Source: Cryptomeria japonica
Taxonomy: Eukaryota > Streptophyta > Pinopsida > Cupressales > Cupressaceae
Direction of reading: 5' to 3'
Assembly: GCF_030272615.1 (NCBI RefSeq)
Contig: NC_081414.1
Location: forward strand, 909,359,009-909,423,008
DNA length: 64,000 nt
Numbering within the stretch: position 1 is the first letter of the stretch; each line of letters starts with the position of its first letter. Below, piece after piece: positions 19,176 through 31,539 of this stretch. Under the pieces are notes generated by a model. That model made no database searches. It was not told the origin of the DNA and was given only the letters and a program-made list of their open reading frames with translations. A program made the position numbers and the translations under genes.

Positions 19176-21599
19176 ATAGTTGAAACCCATTCCCAAAAAT
19201 CTAGGAGAGAAACTAAAGAGGCTCAAGAGTCTGCAAACATAAGTTCCTATGAGTATGATAATGATATCTTTTTCAATTCTGATCATACTACATTACCTAA
19301 CATGGATGCCTATAGAAATGTTCCAAATGTTGAGCACATGGACACTACAAACAACAATGATACACACAATGACAATATGGACAACTTTTCTGTACATTCA
19401 GCAGAAGTGGAAGACACCATTACGAATCCTTATTTCAATCAATTGGTTGAGGAAATAATGAAGAGAGATAGACAATATTTTCTACAAGTGATGGCACAAA
19501 GTGGAACCAAGATCCCTCATGATTTTGACATGTCTCAAATAATGGAAAATTGACCTTTGCAACAACCTCACTCCAACATGGATCAAAGGAGGCCTAATAG
19601 TGGAGGCAATAGAGGACCACATATTGTGCCTGAATCACAATCGTCTTTGTTTCAAAAACCAGAGGTCCCTTATGGTCAAGCATATGATACTCACTTTCGC
19701 AGACCATTATGGAAGTCTTATGCAAAGAAATATGCTCAACCACATACCAATGCTAAGGATCAACCACCAAAGCAATTGGATACTCAAAGGCATGCTCAAA
19801 ATTTGGACACAAGGAAACCCTGTGTCAAATTTGGGGGCAACACACTAGAACAAACTCATGACATGCCTGTAGAGTATGGTATACATGGACAAAGCAGATA
19901 TTCCATTCCTCACCATGACTCTATACCAAGTGGTCCATATACGCAACATCATTATAGACCTCCTCCATATGAACATGTGTATGATCAATATCATCCATAT
20001 ATGCAACATGCTCCTCCTCCACCCGGTGCCTCAAGCATGGGGTATGGTCCAAGAAGTCGGTCTCCACCTAAGAATAATTTGGAACAACAAATCAAGGACT
20101 TACAAAAGAAAATGGAGGACATAAATACACTGAAGCCAACTTACACAATGAGAGACATATGTCCCTATCCATTTGACAAGAGAATTCCAATGCCTCCATT
20201 TCCTATACACTTTGTGACACCTAAGTTTGATAAGTATAGAGGCAAAGGGGATCATAAGGCACACATAAGACATTTTTTCATAGCCTACTTTAAGGTAGCA
20301 ATAGAAGAGACATATTTGATGAGATTATTCCCACAAAGCCTAGGTGATCAAGCTATGAAATGGTTCTCCCAACTTCCACCTGGTATTAAGTCATGGGGTG
20401 ACTTAGCAGAGGCATTTATTCAACATTTCTCCTACAATATAGAGACAGACATATCAGTCACTACTTTGTGCAACACCAAGCAAAGGGATGGAGAATCTTT
20501 TTCATCATTTTTACAAAGATGGAGAAATCTAGCTAGCAGATGCTCTTGTGAAATTCCACAAAAAAAAATGGTAGAAATGTTCACCCAAAATGTTAACAAA
20601 GACATTGGCTATGATCTAAGGAAAGCTTGTTTGTCCACCTTCAAGGACGTCATTGAAAAAGGCTTAGCAATAGAGAAGGTCCTAATTGAACAAGGAGTCA
20701 TTAAGATATTCAAGGAAAACAAAGATGACTTTAAAGGAAAAGATAAGCCAAGATTTTGGAACAAAAACAAGAACACAGTCAATGATGGTGTTGTTGATGC
20801 CAATACAGTGCGACCCAAAATCATTTTTTCGAGATCAATCTCTACAAACAACCAAGTGAATACTCAAACAACTTCCAAATCACGAAGGAAGTACACCTCA
20901 TTGCGAGAACCACTTGAGTCTGTTTTCAAAATTTTAGTGGCAAACAAGATAATAACAATTCCAGATCTACCTCCATATGAGCCAAAGGTCAAACCAAATT
21001 GGTGGAATGATGATGAGTATTGTGAATTTCATAAAAGCAAGGGACATAAAATAGGAAATTGCCATCGACTGAAGAACATCATACAATATCTCATTGATAG
21101 AGGTGACATTGAGATTGAAGGACACTCATCCAACCAAGAACATGAGATGTTTAAGGAACCATTCCCAAAACATGACAAGGGAAAAGCCACAGCCATAGAT
21201 GACCAAACCAACTATACTAGAGCATCCTATAACTACGATTCAACTATCAATCACATTTTGATGGACAATTATGTCTCTACCATTATCATCAAGGACAAAA
21301 TGTCTGAGAATTCTACCCAAAGACCCATGATCATCCTAAAAGGCATTGGATCTTCTTCCGAACCTACCTCTAAATGTAATGTTACAACCCGTCGAGGTAA
21401 ATTCACTTTGCAAGGTGCTCCAACCAAAAACACCGCTTCCTCATCAACCAAGCTTGAGTATGACCTTGTAGAACAGTTAGGGAAGACACCCGCGCTCATC
21501 TCCATCCTTGAGCTCCTACGCATATCCCCTGCACATAAAGCCATTCTTGACAAAACCGTGAGAGACACTGTTGTCCCTACTGATCTGGACGTGGACTAG
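19176..21599 (+). pseudogene. gag: Gag of element 2 (start codon lost, internal stop)
   Basis: The frame aligned with element 3 begins at 19176, where ATG has become ATA. A TGA at 19551-19553 stands where element 3 has CGA. The P/H/Y-rich N-terminal part (GPYTQHHYRPPPYEHVYDQY) leads into a retrotransposon Gag core at about 20180-20690 (GDQAMKWFSQLPPGIKSWGD, FIQHFSYNIETDIS, FSSFLQRWRNLASRC). A Tat-type zinc-knuckle-like CEFHKSKGHKIGNCHRLK follows near 21025. The segment ends at TAG 21597-21599, where element 3 has CAG. Gag would form the particle and bind genomic RNA. Confidence 0.9.
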
Positions 21600-22059
21600 T
21601 TTCAAGCCATGGTGGGATACCTTTCCATTCCACACTCCCTTACATTCATAGAAGCTAATGACGCCTCTGCAAGTCAGCCACATAATGCACCATTACACAT
21701 TGAAGCCTTCATACACAAACATCGAATAAAATGAGTCCTGATAGATGGAGGAGCAGGTCTGAACATTTGTACATTCAAATTCTACAAACAAAATTACCAT
21801 CAAGGCATATGATGATGAAGAGCGTTCATCCAAAGGTATAGTCACCTTGCCTCTCAGAGTTGGGCTAGTTACAAAGGATGTGGTTTGTCAAGTCCTAGAC
21901 CTGGATCTCACATACAACATATTGCTAGGACATCCATGGATTCATGAGATGAGCGCAGTCCCATCTACATATCATCGATATATCAAGTTTCCACATAATG
22001 GAGTTGAAGTGACTGTCAAAGCTAACCTAAATCCGTTTATATATTGTAATAACCTGTGA
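21600..22059 (+). pseudogene. Protease of element 2, damaged
   Basis: After the TAG the frame continues as retropepsin with the catalytic VLIDGGAGLNIC motif (about 21735-21771), preceded by a TGA (21732-21734) where element 3 has CGA. Then about 38 bp present in element 3 (around 36665-36705) are missing, which shifts the frame. The rest, up to YNILLGHPW, is in frame 1. An active protease cannot be made from this copy. Confidence 0.85.
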
Positions 22060-23256
22060 TATAGATCAAAAATAACAATACGAGTCAATCAAGAAGTTGT
22101 TCCATCTTCAGCATATGTGGATCCAGAATCCTTGAAAGCTTCTACATCCAAACAATTAGAGCTAAAAGAAAAATTCAAGATTAAAGACCTGGGATGTGGT
22201 GAGTATATCTTTCATGTTGATCAACTCCCACTATCTCCTAAGGTATTCAGTCAATAGGAACAATCTATAAACAATTTTCAATATCAAGGAATTGGGTGTG
22301 AACCACCTAGTGTGGTGGCTACTAAGTCCAAATGCAAATCTCCTCTAGTGGTGCAAGCAACTCTTGATATCAATAATCCTAAGAGTGGTTCCAACAAAGA
22401 ATCTATTGAGTGTATCACCAACCCTCTTGAGAACTCACATAACTTTACCATTCCATCCACTCATTCTATTTCCACTCCTCTCCTAGACTTGGATCAACAA
22501 GAATTACAAAAGCCCTTACTCATTGGGGATGAAAAATCAAGCTTTGAAAAGAAAAATCTACAAGTCAAAACTAAAGAAAAGACCTTTAGTCCAAATCAAA
22601 ATCAAAAGCTACTGGACTCTGCAAAAATCAAAGTCAAGGATAAAAATCCTATGAAGCAAAAAGAGAAAGAGTTGATCTCCCCTAATATCAAAATAACTGG
22701 GGGCAAAATTTCTAAAATTTCAAGTCAAAAAGTGCACTTGTTGATCCTAAGTCTCCATCATGCTATCCTACTTTCAATTCTTTTCACAATCATAAGCCTT
22801 CATCACTCATCCACTTGTTTTGCACATCCATTCCCTTCAGGTGATACATCATGGACCTTTAATGGAGCTTCCTCGAGGGACTTTGTTATCAAGGATGCCC
22901 AAACTTCTTTAGGTGACATGCATATGGGCTTGTGTAGTCCACACACTAGTAATTCTATCTTAGTTCCTTCATCAAGGAAGACAGTCACTCGAGATACATA
23001 TCATTCAGTCAAGGAACAATGCAGCTACAATAATAAGATAAAGCCTCGGAAACTTGAGGTGGGTGCCTTGGTTCTTAGAGAAAATCCTGAAAAACAACAA
23101 GACGGAGAGAAGAAGGGCAAGTTCAAACCAAACTAGCTTGGTCCTTACATAATTATAGCAACCTATGGATCCAGTGCATATCAGCTCTCAATCACATAGG
23201 GCGAACCTTTGGAGGATCCTATCAACAGCATGCACCTTCATAAGGTTTACACATAG
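22060..23256 (+). pseudogene. Chimeric 3' coding segment of element 2 (unique region, hydrophobic helix, integrase relic)
   Basis: Homologous to the 3' half of the element 3 ORF. A Ser/Lys/Gln-rich unique region (22312 to about 22690) is followed by a hydrophobic stretch (LLILSLHHAILLSILFTIIS), then a relic of the integrase zinc domain (MHMGLCSPHTSN) and the integrase C-terminal tail (KIKPRKLEVGALVLREN). Stops at 22058, 22256 and 23134 and others break it. RT, both RNase H domains and the DDE core are absent, not merely decayed. Confidence 0.85.
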
Positions 23257-25030
23257 CTCTTTAGAGTATCCCAATTCAAAAATTAAAAAAAAATTAAAAA
23301 AAATTAAAAAATACAAAAAAAATCATAAAACATAAAAAATAGTTACTTGGTGAAAACCTGGCAAACAGGCACCTTGTGACACAAAAAAAAATCAAAAAAT
23401 TCAAAATACAAAAAAAATCATAAAAATAAAAAATCGTTACTTGGTGAAAACCTGGCAAACAGGCGCCTTGTGACACAAAAAAAAAATTGAAAAAAAAAAA
23501 AAAAAAAAAAAACATTTCGTCAAACTGTGAAAACCACTTCGGTGGTGCCCTGGGCAAGTACCATGGTGAAAACCGGGTCATCGGTGCCATGTGTAGAGAC
23601 ATTGCTCCTCCCTCCTTCAGGATTCCATTTCATCCTTTCACTTTGCACACACTCACAACCTATCCATTCATAATAAACTTACCCATTCCAATCATGGCTT
23701 GTTATTGATCTACCTAAGATTGGTTAGCCATTCATAATAATCCCTCCTTTTCACCTTTTTCCATCCATAATAAATCAGCTCCTATTTGTGGCTAAGGCTA
23801 ATCCTAAGTCTAGTAATGGGTGTGGAACTAAGAGCATCACATGTTTCGAGGAGTATAGTTTCTTCCAGTTTTCTTCAGTCTATCTGCACACAATCCGCAA
23901 TAAAGAAACACTTGCATCACAATCCACAATAATTTTTTCGCTTTCTCCACAATAAAGTATCAGTTTCATGGATTCAGTCAATTTTAGATGAGACAACAGC
24001 AACAATGGGCTTCAACAAAATCAAATCTTTCAACAGACTCAGACAACATTATGGTTCAGTGCTATCTATCCTTTTGTGAAAGTAAACATTGTGACCACAA
24101 TCAAATAGACTTATACAAGTGACAAGAGACACTAAACTTGAGGACTACAGTGGATGTTGGTGTCGAGTCTTGGTTTTCTTTGATTTAATGTTTTGGTGAC
24201 ATGTCTTTTAGCTTTTCTAGGATGTCTTTGACTAGAAAGGCGAGGATGGGGTATCATCACCTATTTTTCTTTGTTGTCTGTGGATTGTCTCTTAGTAATG
24301 CTATGACTTGTCCAAGGATATGAGGACACTATGAGTCTAGTATGAACTGGGGCATTCCTTGTTTGCAACTGTCTTATCTCCATGCAAACAGGTACAATGA
24401 CTTTCTAGGTCGAACATATGCCTTGATTGTCATAACCTACTTGCCATAATAAAGCTCAATGATGATAACACACAAGAAGCTCTTTCACTTCCATATCTTC
24501 TATCTTCCATCCCCATTTCTTGATTGACATCCATCATCCTTCTTGAGTCCGTGTAACCTACTATCACATGACTGAGTATAATGACACACCAAAAATATTT
24601 GCATCTCATGTAGTTGCACTTGCATTATCACATGTTAGCATTTCATACATACATATAGATATCACAATCGCATCACATCCTGCACACAACACATGTTAGC
24701 ACATTTTACATTCCCATCATGTAAATAATCATTTGCACTATCATATTCATTTGCATTTCATACATTCACATTTGCATTTGCATAAGCATATAAAACATAA
24801 AAGAACAAAAATATTGCATTTCATTATGTACACATTTGCATCCATATCATAATCACATAGAATCATACATCACATAGGTACACATGCATATAGCTACCGC
24901 AAAGATGAATCAACTCATATATATAATAATAAGTGTCATGATACAATGATATCAAAATACATATGGCTACAAAATCACCCGAAGCTGTCTACATCATCAT
25001 ACAAAATGGTACAAAACTGATACATAAGAA
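23257..25030 (+). other. 3' untranslated region of element 2
   Basis: Collinear with 4937-6647 of element 1. The TTACTTGGTGAAAACCTGGC block is duplicated (about 23341 and 23434), the UUCG hairpin is at 23534-23545, and CAT/ACAT-rich DNA lies at about 24600-24850. A run of about 30 A with few interruptions lies at 23480-23512. No gene. Confidence 0.75.
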
Positions 25031-25487
25031 CCCACTAATCACTCATGTCAGTACTACTGGTAGCACCAATCCTATCCATGTCATCGTGTCCCATGCCACA
25101 TGTCCAACCCTCATCTCTTCGGTCCAAGATCCTGAAACACTCATCTCAGGGCATCCCTGTCTCCATCTCGATCATAGGGTATCAACTCCCCATCGATCGG
25201 TATCCTCAAAATCATGTATACATCCTCTAAGGTGATTGTCATCTCACCCATCGGCAAATGAAAACTACAAGCCTCTGAGTGCCATCTCTCAACCAACATA
25301 GTCAGTAATCCCATGTTCATCCGAAACTTAGGCACATATAGAATGAATCGCAAACCCATAACCTCAATGGTAGCTTGGTCCTCAAATGTCAGCTCCGGTC
25401 GTAACCTCTGAGTCTATGGGAATCTCTCTCATGACTCAGCATAGGCAAGTACTCCTACAGTCAAGCAAAGCAATCATGTCAGTCAAA

Positions 25488-25740
25488 GTGACACACACTG
25501 TTCATCACAAAGTGTTGCTTCTATCCTAGTGACACTCACTGTTCACCACAAAGTGTTGCTTCTATCCTAGTGGTACTCCATGTTCATCACAAAGTACTAC
25601 GTGTTTTTGCACTCTCTGTTCATCACAAAGTGTTGCTTACATTTGCACTCCCTGTTCATCACAAAGTGATGCTCCTATTGGTACTCCCCATTCATCACAA
25701 AGTACTATGTTTTGGTACTCACTGTTCATCACAAAGTGCC
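25488..25740. repeat. Array of seven stem-loop repeats in element 2
   Basis: Same unit as at 8636-8874, with loop CTGTTCATCACAA and arms such as ACACT/AGTGT, GTGGTACT/AGTACTAC, GCACT/AGTG and GGTACT/AGTACT. Copy number and arm sequences differ from element 1 while pairing is mostly kept. Confidence 0.68.
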
Positions 25741-25845
25741 TTGATCTATCCTAGTCTTCCCTAGAGGACCTGCTTAAGTGTATCCTCTCAGCAGCTTATC
25801 CAATCGACAACGTATGTTCATCATAGAACTGCTGATTTGACCTTG

Positions 25846-26062
25846 AAGACATAAACGTGCCTTCATAACATAAACATGCTTAAAGACTACACAAACATGC
25901 CTGCTCTGCACAGACGTGCCTGAAATACACAAACGTGCCTATGCTCTGCACAAATGCACTCACATCTGGCACATATGCTTTTCCCAGCATAGATGCGCCT
26001 GGCACAAATGCAGACGCGCCTAACCAACCTAGACATGCCTGGCACCAACGCAGACGCGCTTA
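25846..26062. repeat. CACAAACGTGCCT-like array in element 2
   Basis: Counterpart of 9001-9296. Many units read ACATGCC or ACGTGCC where element 1 has ACGCGCC, so the CpG-rich motif has largely decayed. Confidence 0.65.
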
Positions 26063-26583
26063 CACATTTTTAACATTTTTTTGACATTATCCTAAAATGC
26101 ATTTATTACATTACCTAGCATGCATTTATGAAAACATTTATTGCGACAAAGTACAAGGAGGTTTTGCGGTACTCACCAACTCTCCTACATCTACTGGCCT
26201 TTGAAATTGGCGAACGCGATCGAATCTATGAACCAATGCCATTGCTACTAATTGTTGCTTCTCTATTCTCTCTCTGCACTCTGATCTCTTGGATGTGTGG
26301 ATGACAATGAGGATGTTTTCCCCTCGTGGTATATCTTATAGACTACCCTAGCCCTAGACCTAGCCCTCGTCTCCCGAGTCAGTCTTCTTTATCCTGTGAC
26401 TCTGTCACTCTATCCTATCTGGTCAGTCCTTTCTAGCCTTTCTTTCTTATCGAAAGATTGTCTGCAATCTTTTTAGACATTTTCATCCAATCTCTCGAGG
26501 GGGCATACCATTCCCATCTTGGGGCAACTTTGTATCAGTTCATCTTATCTTCTTTGAAACAACGCGGCAAGCTGCATTATCTC

Positions 26584-26597
26584 AAAAAGGGGCAAAA
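26584..26597 (+). other. Polypurine tract of element 2
   Basis: AAAAAGGGGCAAAA directly precedes the 3' LTR. Confidence 0.85.
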
Positions 26598-27398
26598 TGT
26601 AGACACCTAAAATTGTCATGTCTAATTAAATAAATATCTTTATTTATTTAATTATCTAAGCCTAATTCTTCTATTAATTGAATAAATCTTTATTTATTTA
26701 ATTAATTCATTTATCCTCTTCTAGCCTTATTTCTCATTTAAATAAATACATTTATTTATTTAAATTATCCTTTTCTTAAATTAAATAAATATCTTATTTA
26801 TTTAATTGATCCACTTCTTCTATTAATTAAATAAATATTTATTTATTTAATTAATTCATTAACCTTTTCTACCCATGACACATGTCATTCATCTCTTAAT
26901 TCATACACTACCTACCCTTTCATTATTTTATTATTTTCTTTACCTACCCTCTAATCATAGCCAACCTCTTTTTACACCTCTCAATCTTATCCCTCCAATT
27001 CATATAGTGTCTTCTATATAAGGAGATTCTTCCTTCATTATCAACCCTAATCAATCTATGCATCCTGACAAAAACTCACTATGCATTCAACCCCGACTAC
27101 GCTTTGCACTTTCACATGCGATCCTACTTGCAACCACATTTCCGTTCTTTGTTGAGCTCTTGTGCACACATAAAATCTGAGAGCAAATATATCAAGCAAG
27201 ATCAATGGAGATAGGAAGAATGGAGATTCAAACCCTATTGGACATGTGATGGTATAATCTTTGTGATTTCATTTGATTTGCATTATCTTAGGTAATCTTC
27301 ATATGTTATGGTGGATCTTTGTTGTTGTTAGGCTAGGGTTTTGTGGTTGAATTCATTTAGTCTTTCATCATTGTTGTTATCCATTTTCACCATATACA
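26598..27398 (+). repeat. 3' LTR of element 2
   Basis: TGTAGACACC ... CCATATACA, 801 bp, with all five palindromes. TATATAA is at 27015-27021. It is followed by ATTAT (27399-27403). Confidence 0.94.
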
Positions 27399-27403
27399 AT
27401 TAT

Positions 27404-28255
27404 AATGAAGAAGATATTTCATAAATTCAAGATCTATTCTATATTAAGGAAGATGGAAAAAAGAAAATTATACCAATCATTTAGAAAAGAGAGCCAATAG
27501 AGATGCAATTGCGAACTTCATTTTGATTTCATCTTCAAATTATACTACAAAGAATTGTTATTCAATCTACAGCCTCCTTACAAAATATCCTTTGAAAGTA
27601 AATAAAATGTAGAAAGAAAGATAACTAAATGCTACTACTAAGTTTGTACCTCAAACATCAATTCTTAGGGCATGTTCCCATGTGACTGCTTATGTTATGT
27701 TGGCTAGAAGTTGTTGCTCAACTTTTCTAGGAAATATTTGTGGAGCTAGTGGTCCCATGAGTATTTTTTTTTTTTCTTATTTTTTAGAAACATCTTAAAA
27801 TTGGTATTAATAATATTAGTAATAATTTGTTCACAACAAAAAATAGAAATAAAATGTTAAAAGAAAAAAGAGGGAAACAAATTTGTGGAGCGATGCGACA
27901 TTTTGGCAATATGCAGTTGCTGCTTATTTGTAGCCCCGCCTACTTTCCCATGGCTTATTTTCAATTCTTAAATAATACCTTCTCCACTAAAATAGCGAAA
28001 GAATCTAAATTATCCTTCCCAACAATTTTAAATTTGCATGAGAACACTCCAATTTCTTAAAATTAAGCAAAAAATGGACTTAAGCAACCACATGGAAACA
28101 TGAGGTTAGACCCTAAATTGAGTTATGAAATTACATTAATAGGAAGACTCTACCACAAAATGAGGGATTAGAATCTCGCCAAAACCCTATCCAACTTAGA
28201 AGGCACAACTAGAACACTACTAGCATTGCATAAAGATTGCATTGATGAAGTATAG
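27404..28255. other. Interval without a recognisable gene
   Basis: AT-rich DNA that was contiguous with 15306-15864 before element 2 inserted. It has a T-run at about 27760-27785. No coding or repeat feature supported. Confidence 0.5.
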
Positions 28256-29644
28256 TGTTGTCATTGATGTCAATAGTAACCGATAATGGAGTTGTATTGA
28301 AACCGGTAGTGATGCAGTAATGCAACCAGAAGTAAAGAAGTGATGGAAACTGGTATTGGTATTGTTATTCAAACGGTGTGATCAACCGGTAACCCTAACC
28401 AGTTGATATGCAGAACCCTAACTGATGGAGCTTGGTGAATTAGTTGTGATGATCTATGATCCAATGATGATCGGAGATGAAGATGCCACGTAAGCATGAT
28501 GTGCGTGCTGAGTTTCAAAGTGGTTTTGGTGCGTGAAGATAACCATTTATCTTGGGAATGAGCAAATGCATAACATGAAGTGGAAACTGTGTGATGAGCT
28601 ACAAGATCCAATGTGCAGTGCTCCAGGAGCGGTTGAAGTTGTCTAGAATAATGTGTAGTTGATTGCTATGTAATCCAATGGTTATGATTGAACCAATATG
28701 TTTGTAATCTCTATGAGATGTGTAAGTTTTGTGTTGTGTTACTGACCTATTGTATTTGTATTTAAGGTTGATTAGTTGTTTGTAATTGTGTTGGCAATTT
28801 GGTTTAAGTGTAGTAGTGATATTGTTGCCAAACCAGAAGGAGTGTCTGCAGAATGTTGTGAAGGTAGATAGGAGTAGAAAAGGATTTGACTAAGCAAGAT
28901 AGTGATATTACCATATCAGCAAAGACCCTGTTGTTCTCTAATCATTACAACATTTAAATCCCTTAACCGAGTAAGCTTTAACATGCTTGGTGTTATTTAA
29001 ATCCTCTAACCAGGTGATCCATTAGCTTGGATTTGAAATCCTCTACCGAGGTTACTCCTAACAAGGTATTGCCTTTAACAGGGTATTGTATTCAATCCCT
29101 TAACACAGTGGTCCCTAACCGGATCTGTTCTTAACATGACATTATTGTATAAGCTTCTAACAAGGCTTAGCTCCTAGCAGGGCGAACTTCAAAAGAGTTC
29201 AAAATATTTATGGGTATTCATCCCCACCATTGTTTTTCCCATTTGGGTTTCCACGTGAAAAATCATTGTGTCAAGTGGTGAATGATTTTGTGGATGTGTT
29301 TTGATATGGTTGATTTGAATAACTCGTAAAGCCACTTAGATATGTTTAGATTACCAGAAGTGATTTGAAATGAGCTATTACTAATGTTAGTAAAGTTTTT
29401 AAATGTTTTAGTTAAATGGTATATGAGTTTCAGATCTGTTACAATGTATCATTGATATTTTGGTCAACTGGTAAAGTTTGACAGTGCAGTTGCAGTTTTG
29501 GATACAGTGTCTAAACCAGCTTAGATTAGCAAGTTGCTTTTGAGTTGGGATTAAGTTTGGTGAAATTTTAGTTTGTTTTCTATCTACTAATTCACCCCCC
29601 CTCTCAATATTTGACCAGATCCTTATTGTTTCATCATATTATCA
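28256..29644 (+). repeat. Putative 5' LTR of copia A
   Basis: The right end (CATCATATTATCA) is fixed by the primer site two bases later. The left end, TGTTGTCATTGATGTC, is my best TG candidate; no second LTR exists here to test it. Inside are repeated AATCC(T/C)(T/C)TAACCNNG-like words (28950-29170) and TCACCCCCCCTCTCAATAT near the end, a block also seen at the LTR ends of elements C to E. Confidence 0.55.
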
Positions 29645-29646
29645 AT

Positions 29647-29658
29647 TGGTATCAGAGC
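29647..29658 (+). other. Primer-binding site of copia A
   Basis: TGGTATCAGAGC, complementary to the 3' end of initiator tRNA-Met, the standard primer of plant copia elements. Confidence 0.85.
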
Positions 29659-29714
29659 ATTTCAGGTCCTCTTGTGTTTAAGCCTAATAGATTGAGGAAA
29701 AGATCTAGGAGAAC

Positions 29715-30699
29715 ATGATGAAGAAAGAAGGTCCGAAATTCAATAGGGAAAACTATAGAATTTGGAGTGATAGGATGAAGATCTATATCAAGAGCTTAGG
29801 AAGTCAATAATGGGAAAATGTTGTTACTAAATATAACTTGCCTAGTGGGATTATGTCAGATGATCAAAAGAAGGAGCAACAAGAGAACAATCAAGCATTG
29901 GAGGCCATTATCAGTTCCTTGTCTGATTTAGAGTATGTTGATGTCCATGGATTGGAGACTATCGATGAACTATGGAAGAAACTAGAAGATATCTATAGCA
30001 GTGATGAGCATGTTAAGATTGCCAAAGAGGAGAGTCTGAGAGGTAAATTTGATGATACGCGGATGGCTGAAGGTGAAAACATTCAACAATATAGTCAGAG
30101 GATCAAGCAGATAGTCAGAGAGATAAAATGTGTTGGAGGTATAGTGGAGGATACCATAGTGGTTAGCAACCTGTGTTGAGAACTCTTCTACCGGTCTATG
30201 CTATCTGAGTTGCAGCCATTCAGGAACTTAAGTCTATTGATAAATCAAAGGTAACTCTTGATTCCATCATTGGTAAATTAATTGCATTTGAATTAAATGG
30301 TTTTGATGGAAGTGTTCAGAGATTGGAATATGCATTTAGAGACTCAGTTTCAAACAAACTGGTAAGGAAAAGCAGAGAAGTCAGCTATAGTCATGAGTCT
30401 AGATCCAGCAGAGAGGTAGATGATGAAGATAGTCTGATTGAGCTTGAAGCATTGTTGGCCAAGCGGTTACCCAGAGGTACTAGTAAGTACAGAGGTAAAT
30501 TACCTTTCAAGTGTTTTGCATGTAACCGGATTGGACATATTGCTGCTAACTGTCCTAATGGAAATAATGAGCAAAAACATGAGAAGTATAAGAAGTGTAA
30601 AGGAAAAGGTAAAAAAGATTGTCTCATTGCAGTGGATGGAGGAATTAAAGATCAGGAATCTGAAGAAGATGCAAATGAGGAGATTGTCTTTGTTGCTAT
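29715..30699 (+). pseudogene. gag: Gag of copia A
   Basis: The ATG at 29715 opens MMKKEGPKFNRENYRIWSDR, a copia Gag start (UBN2-type). A TAA soon follows (about 29808), a TGA ends the next stretch at 30180, and a frameshift precedes 30323. The core includes LEYVDVHGLETIDELWKKLE and YSQRIKQIVREIKCVGG. A CCHC knuckle (CFACNRIGHIAANC) lies at about 30511-30552. The frame is cut at 30699 by the element 3 insertion and resumes at 41320 with the protease. Confidence 0.85.
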
Positions 30700-31517
30700 T
30701 GTAGACACCCAAAATTGTCTAGTCTAATTAAATAAATATTTTATTTATTTAATTATCTAAGCTTAATTCTTCTATTAATTAAATAAATATTTATTTAATT
30801 AATTAATTCATTTATCCTTTTCTAGCCTTATTTCTCAATTAAATAAATACATTTATTTATTTAAATTATCATTTTCCTAAATTAAACAAATATCTTATTT
30901 ATTTAATTAATCCCACTCCTTCTATTAATTAAATAAATCTTTATTTATTTAATTAATTCATTAACCTTTTCTACCCATGACACATGTCATTCATCTCTTA
31001 ATTCATACACTACCTACCCCTTTCATTATTTTATTATTTCTTTTACCTACCCTTTAATCATAGCCGACCTCCTTTTACACCTCTCAATCTTATCCCTCCA
31101 TTTCATATAGTGTCTTCTATATAAGGAGATGCTTCATTCATTATCAACCCTAATCAATCATTCTAATCAATCTATGCATCCTCACTATGCATTCAGCCCC
31201 ACCGTTGACTACTTGACTACACTACGCTTTTGAACATAGGCAATCCTACTTGCAACCACATTCCATTCTTTGTTGAGCTCTTGTGCACATAAAATTTGAG
31301 AGCAAATATATCAAGCAAGATCAATGGAGATAGGAAGAATGGAGATCCAAACCCTATTGGACATGTGATGGTATAATCTTTGTGATTTTATTTGATTTGC
31401 ATTGTCTTAGGTAATCTTCATATGTTATGGTGGATCTTTGTTGTTGTTAGGCCAGGGTTTTGTGGTTGAATTCATTTAGTCTTTCAATATTGTTGTTATC
31501 CATTTTAACCATAAACA
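30700..31517 (+). repeat. 5' LTR of element 3
   Basis: TGTAGACACCC ... ACCATAAACA, with five palindromes in the first 270 bp. TATATAA is at 31118-31124 in TCTATATAAGGAGA. Confidence 0.94.
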
Positions 31518-31520
31518 TTT

Positions 31521-31538
31521 TGGCATGCCTGGTGGGAC
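31521..31538 (+). other. Primer-binding site of element 3
   Basis: TGGCATGCCTGGTGGGAC, three bases after the LTR. It differs from element 2 at three positions. Confidence 0.78.
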
Positions 31539-31539
31539 A

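Larger units (their letters stand above)
25031..26242 (-). pseudogene. Remnant of the antisense PMD gene in element 2
   Basis: On the minus strand, exon 1 (26242-26177, 22 codons, MALVHRFDRVRQFQRP) ends at donor GTGAGT. A 722-nt intron ends in CTGTAG, and exon 2 starts at 25454. Exon 2 has a one-base deletion near its start and a TGG to TGA change. The PMD core (LLTMLVERWHSEACSFHLPM, TLEDVYMILRIPIDGELI) is still readable. The reading then passes GHVAWDTM-like sequence and is cut off at about 25031, where it joins DNA equivalent to the far 3' end in element 1. About 1.6 kb of exon 2 has been deleted. The splice layout confirms that of element 1. Confidence 0.8.
15865..27398 (+). mobile_element. 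Tat-type element 2, complete, non-autonomous
   Basis: Bounded by LTRs of 751 and 801 bp starting TGTAGACACC and ending ATACA, and flanked by the 5-bp duplication ATTAT on both sides. The internal region has a primer-binding site, a repeated leader, gag, a damaged protease, a chimeric 3' coding segment without RT, RNase H or integrase core, a 3' region, a remnant of the antisense PMD gene, and a polypurine tract. By eye the LTRs differ at a few percent of positions, so the insertion is not recent. Confidence 0.95.

Noticed and set aside
28369..28611. 80-codon minus-strand ORF in the copia A LTR
   Set aside because: Lies wholly in LTR sequence; no domain and no supporting context.
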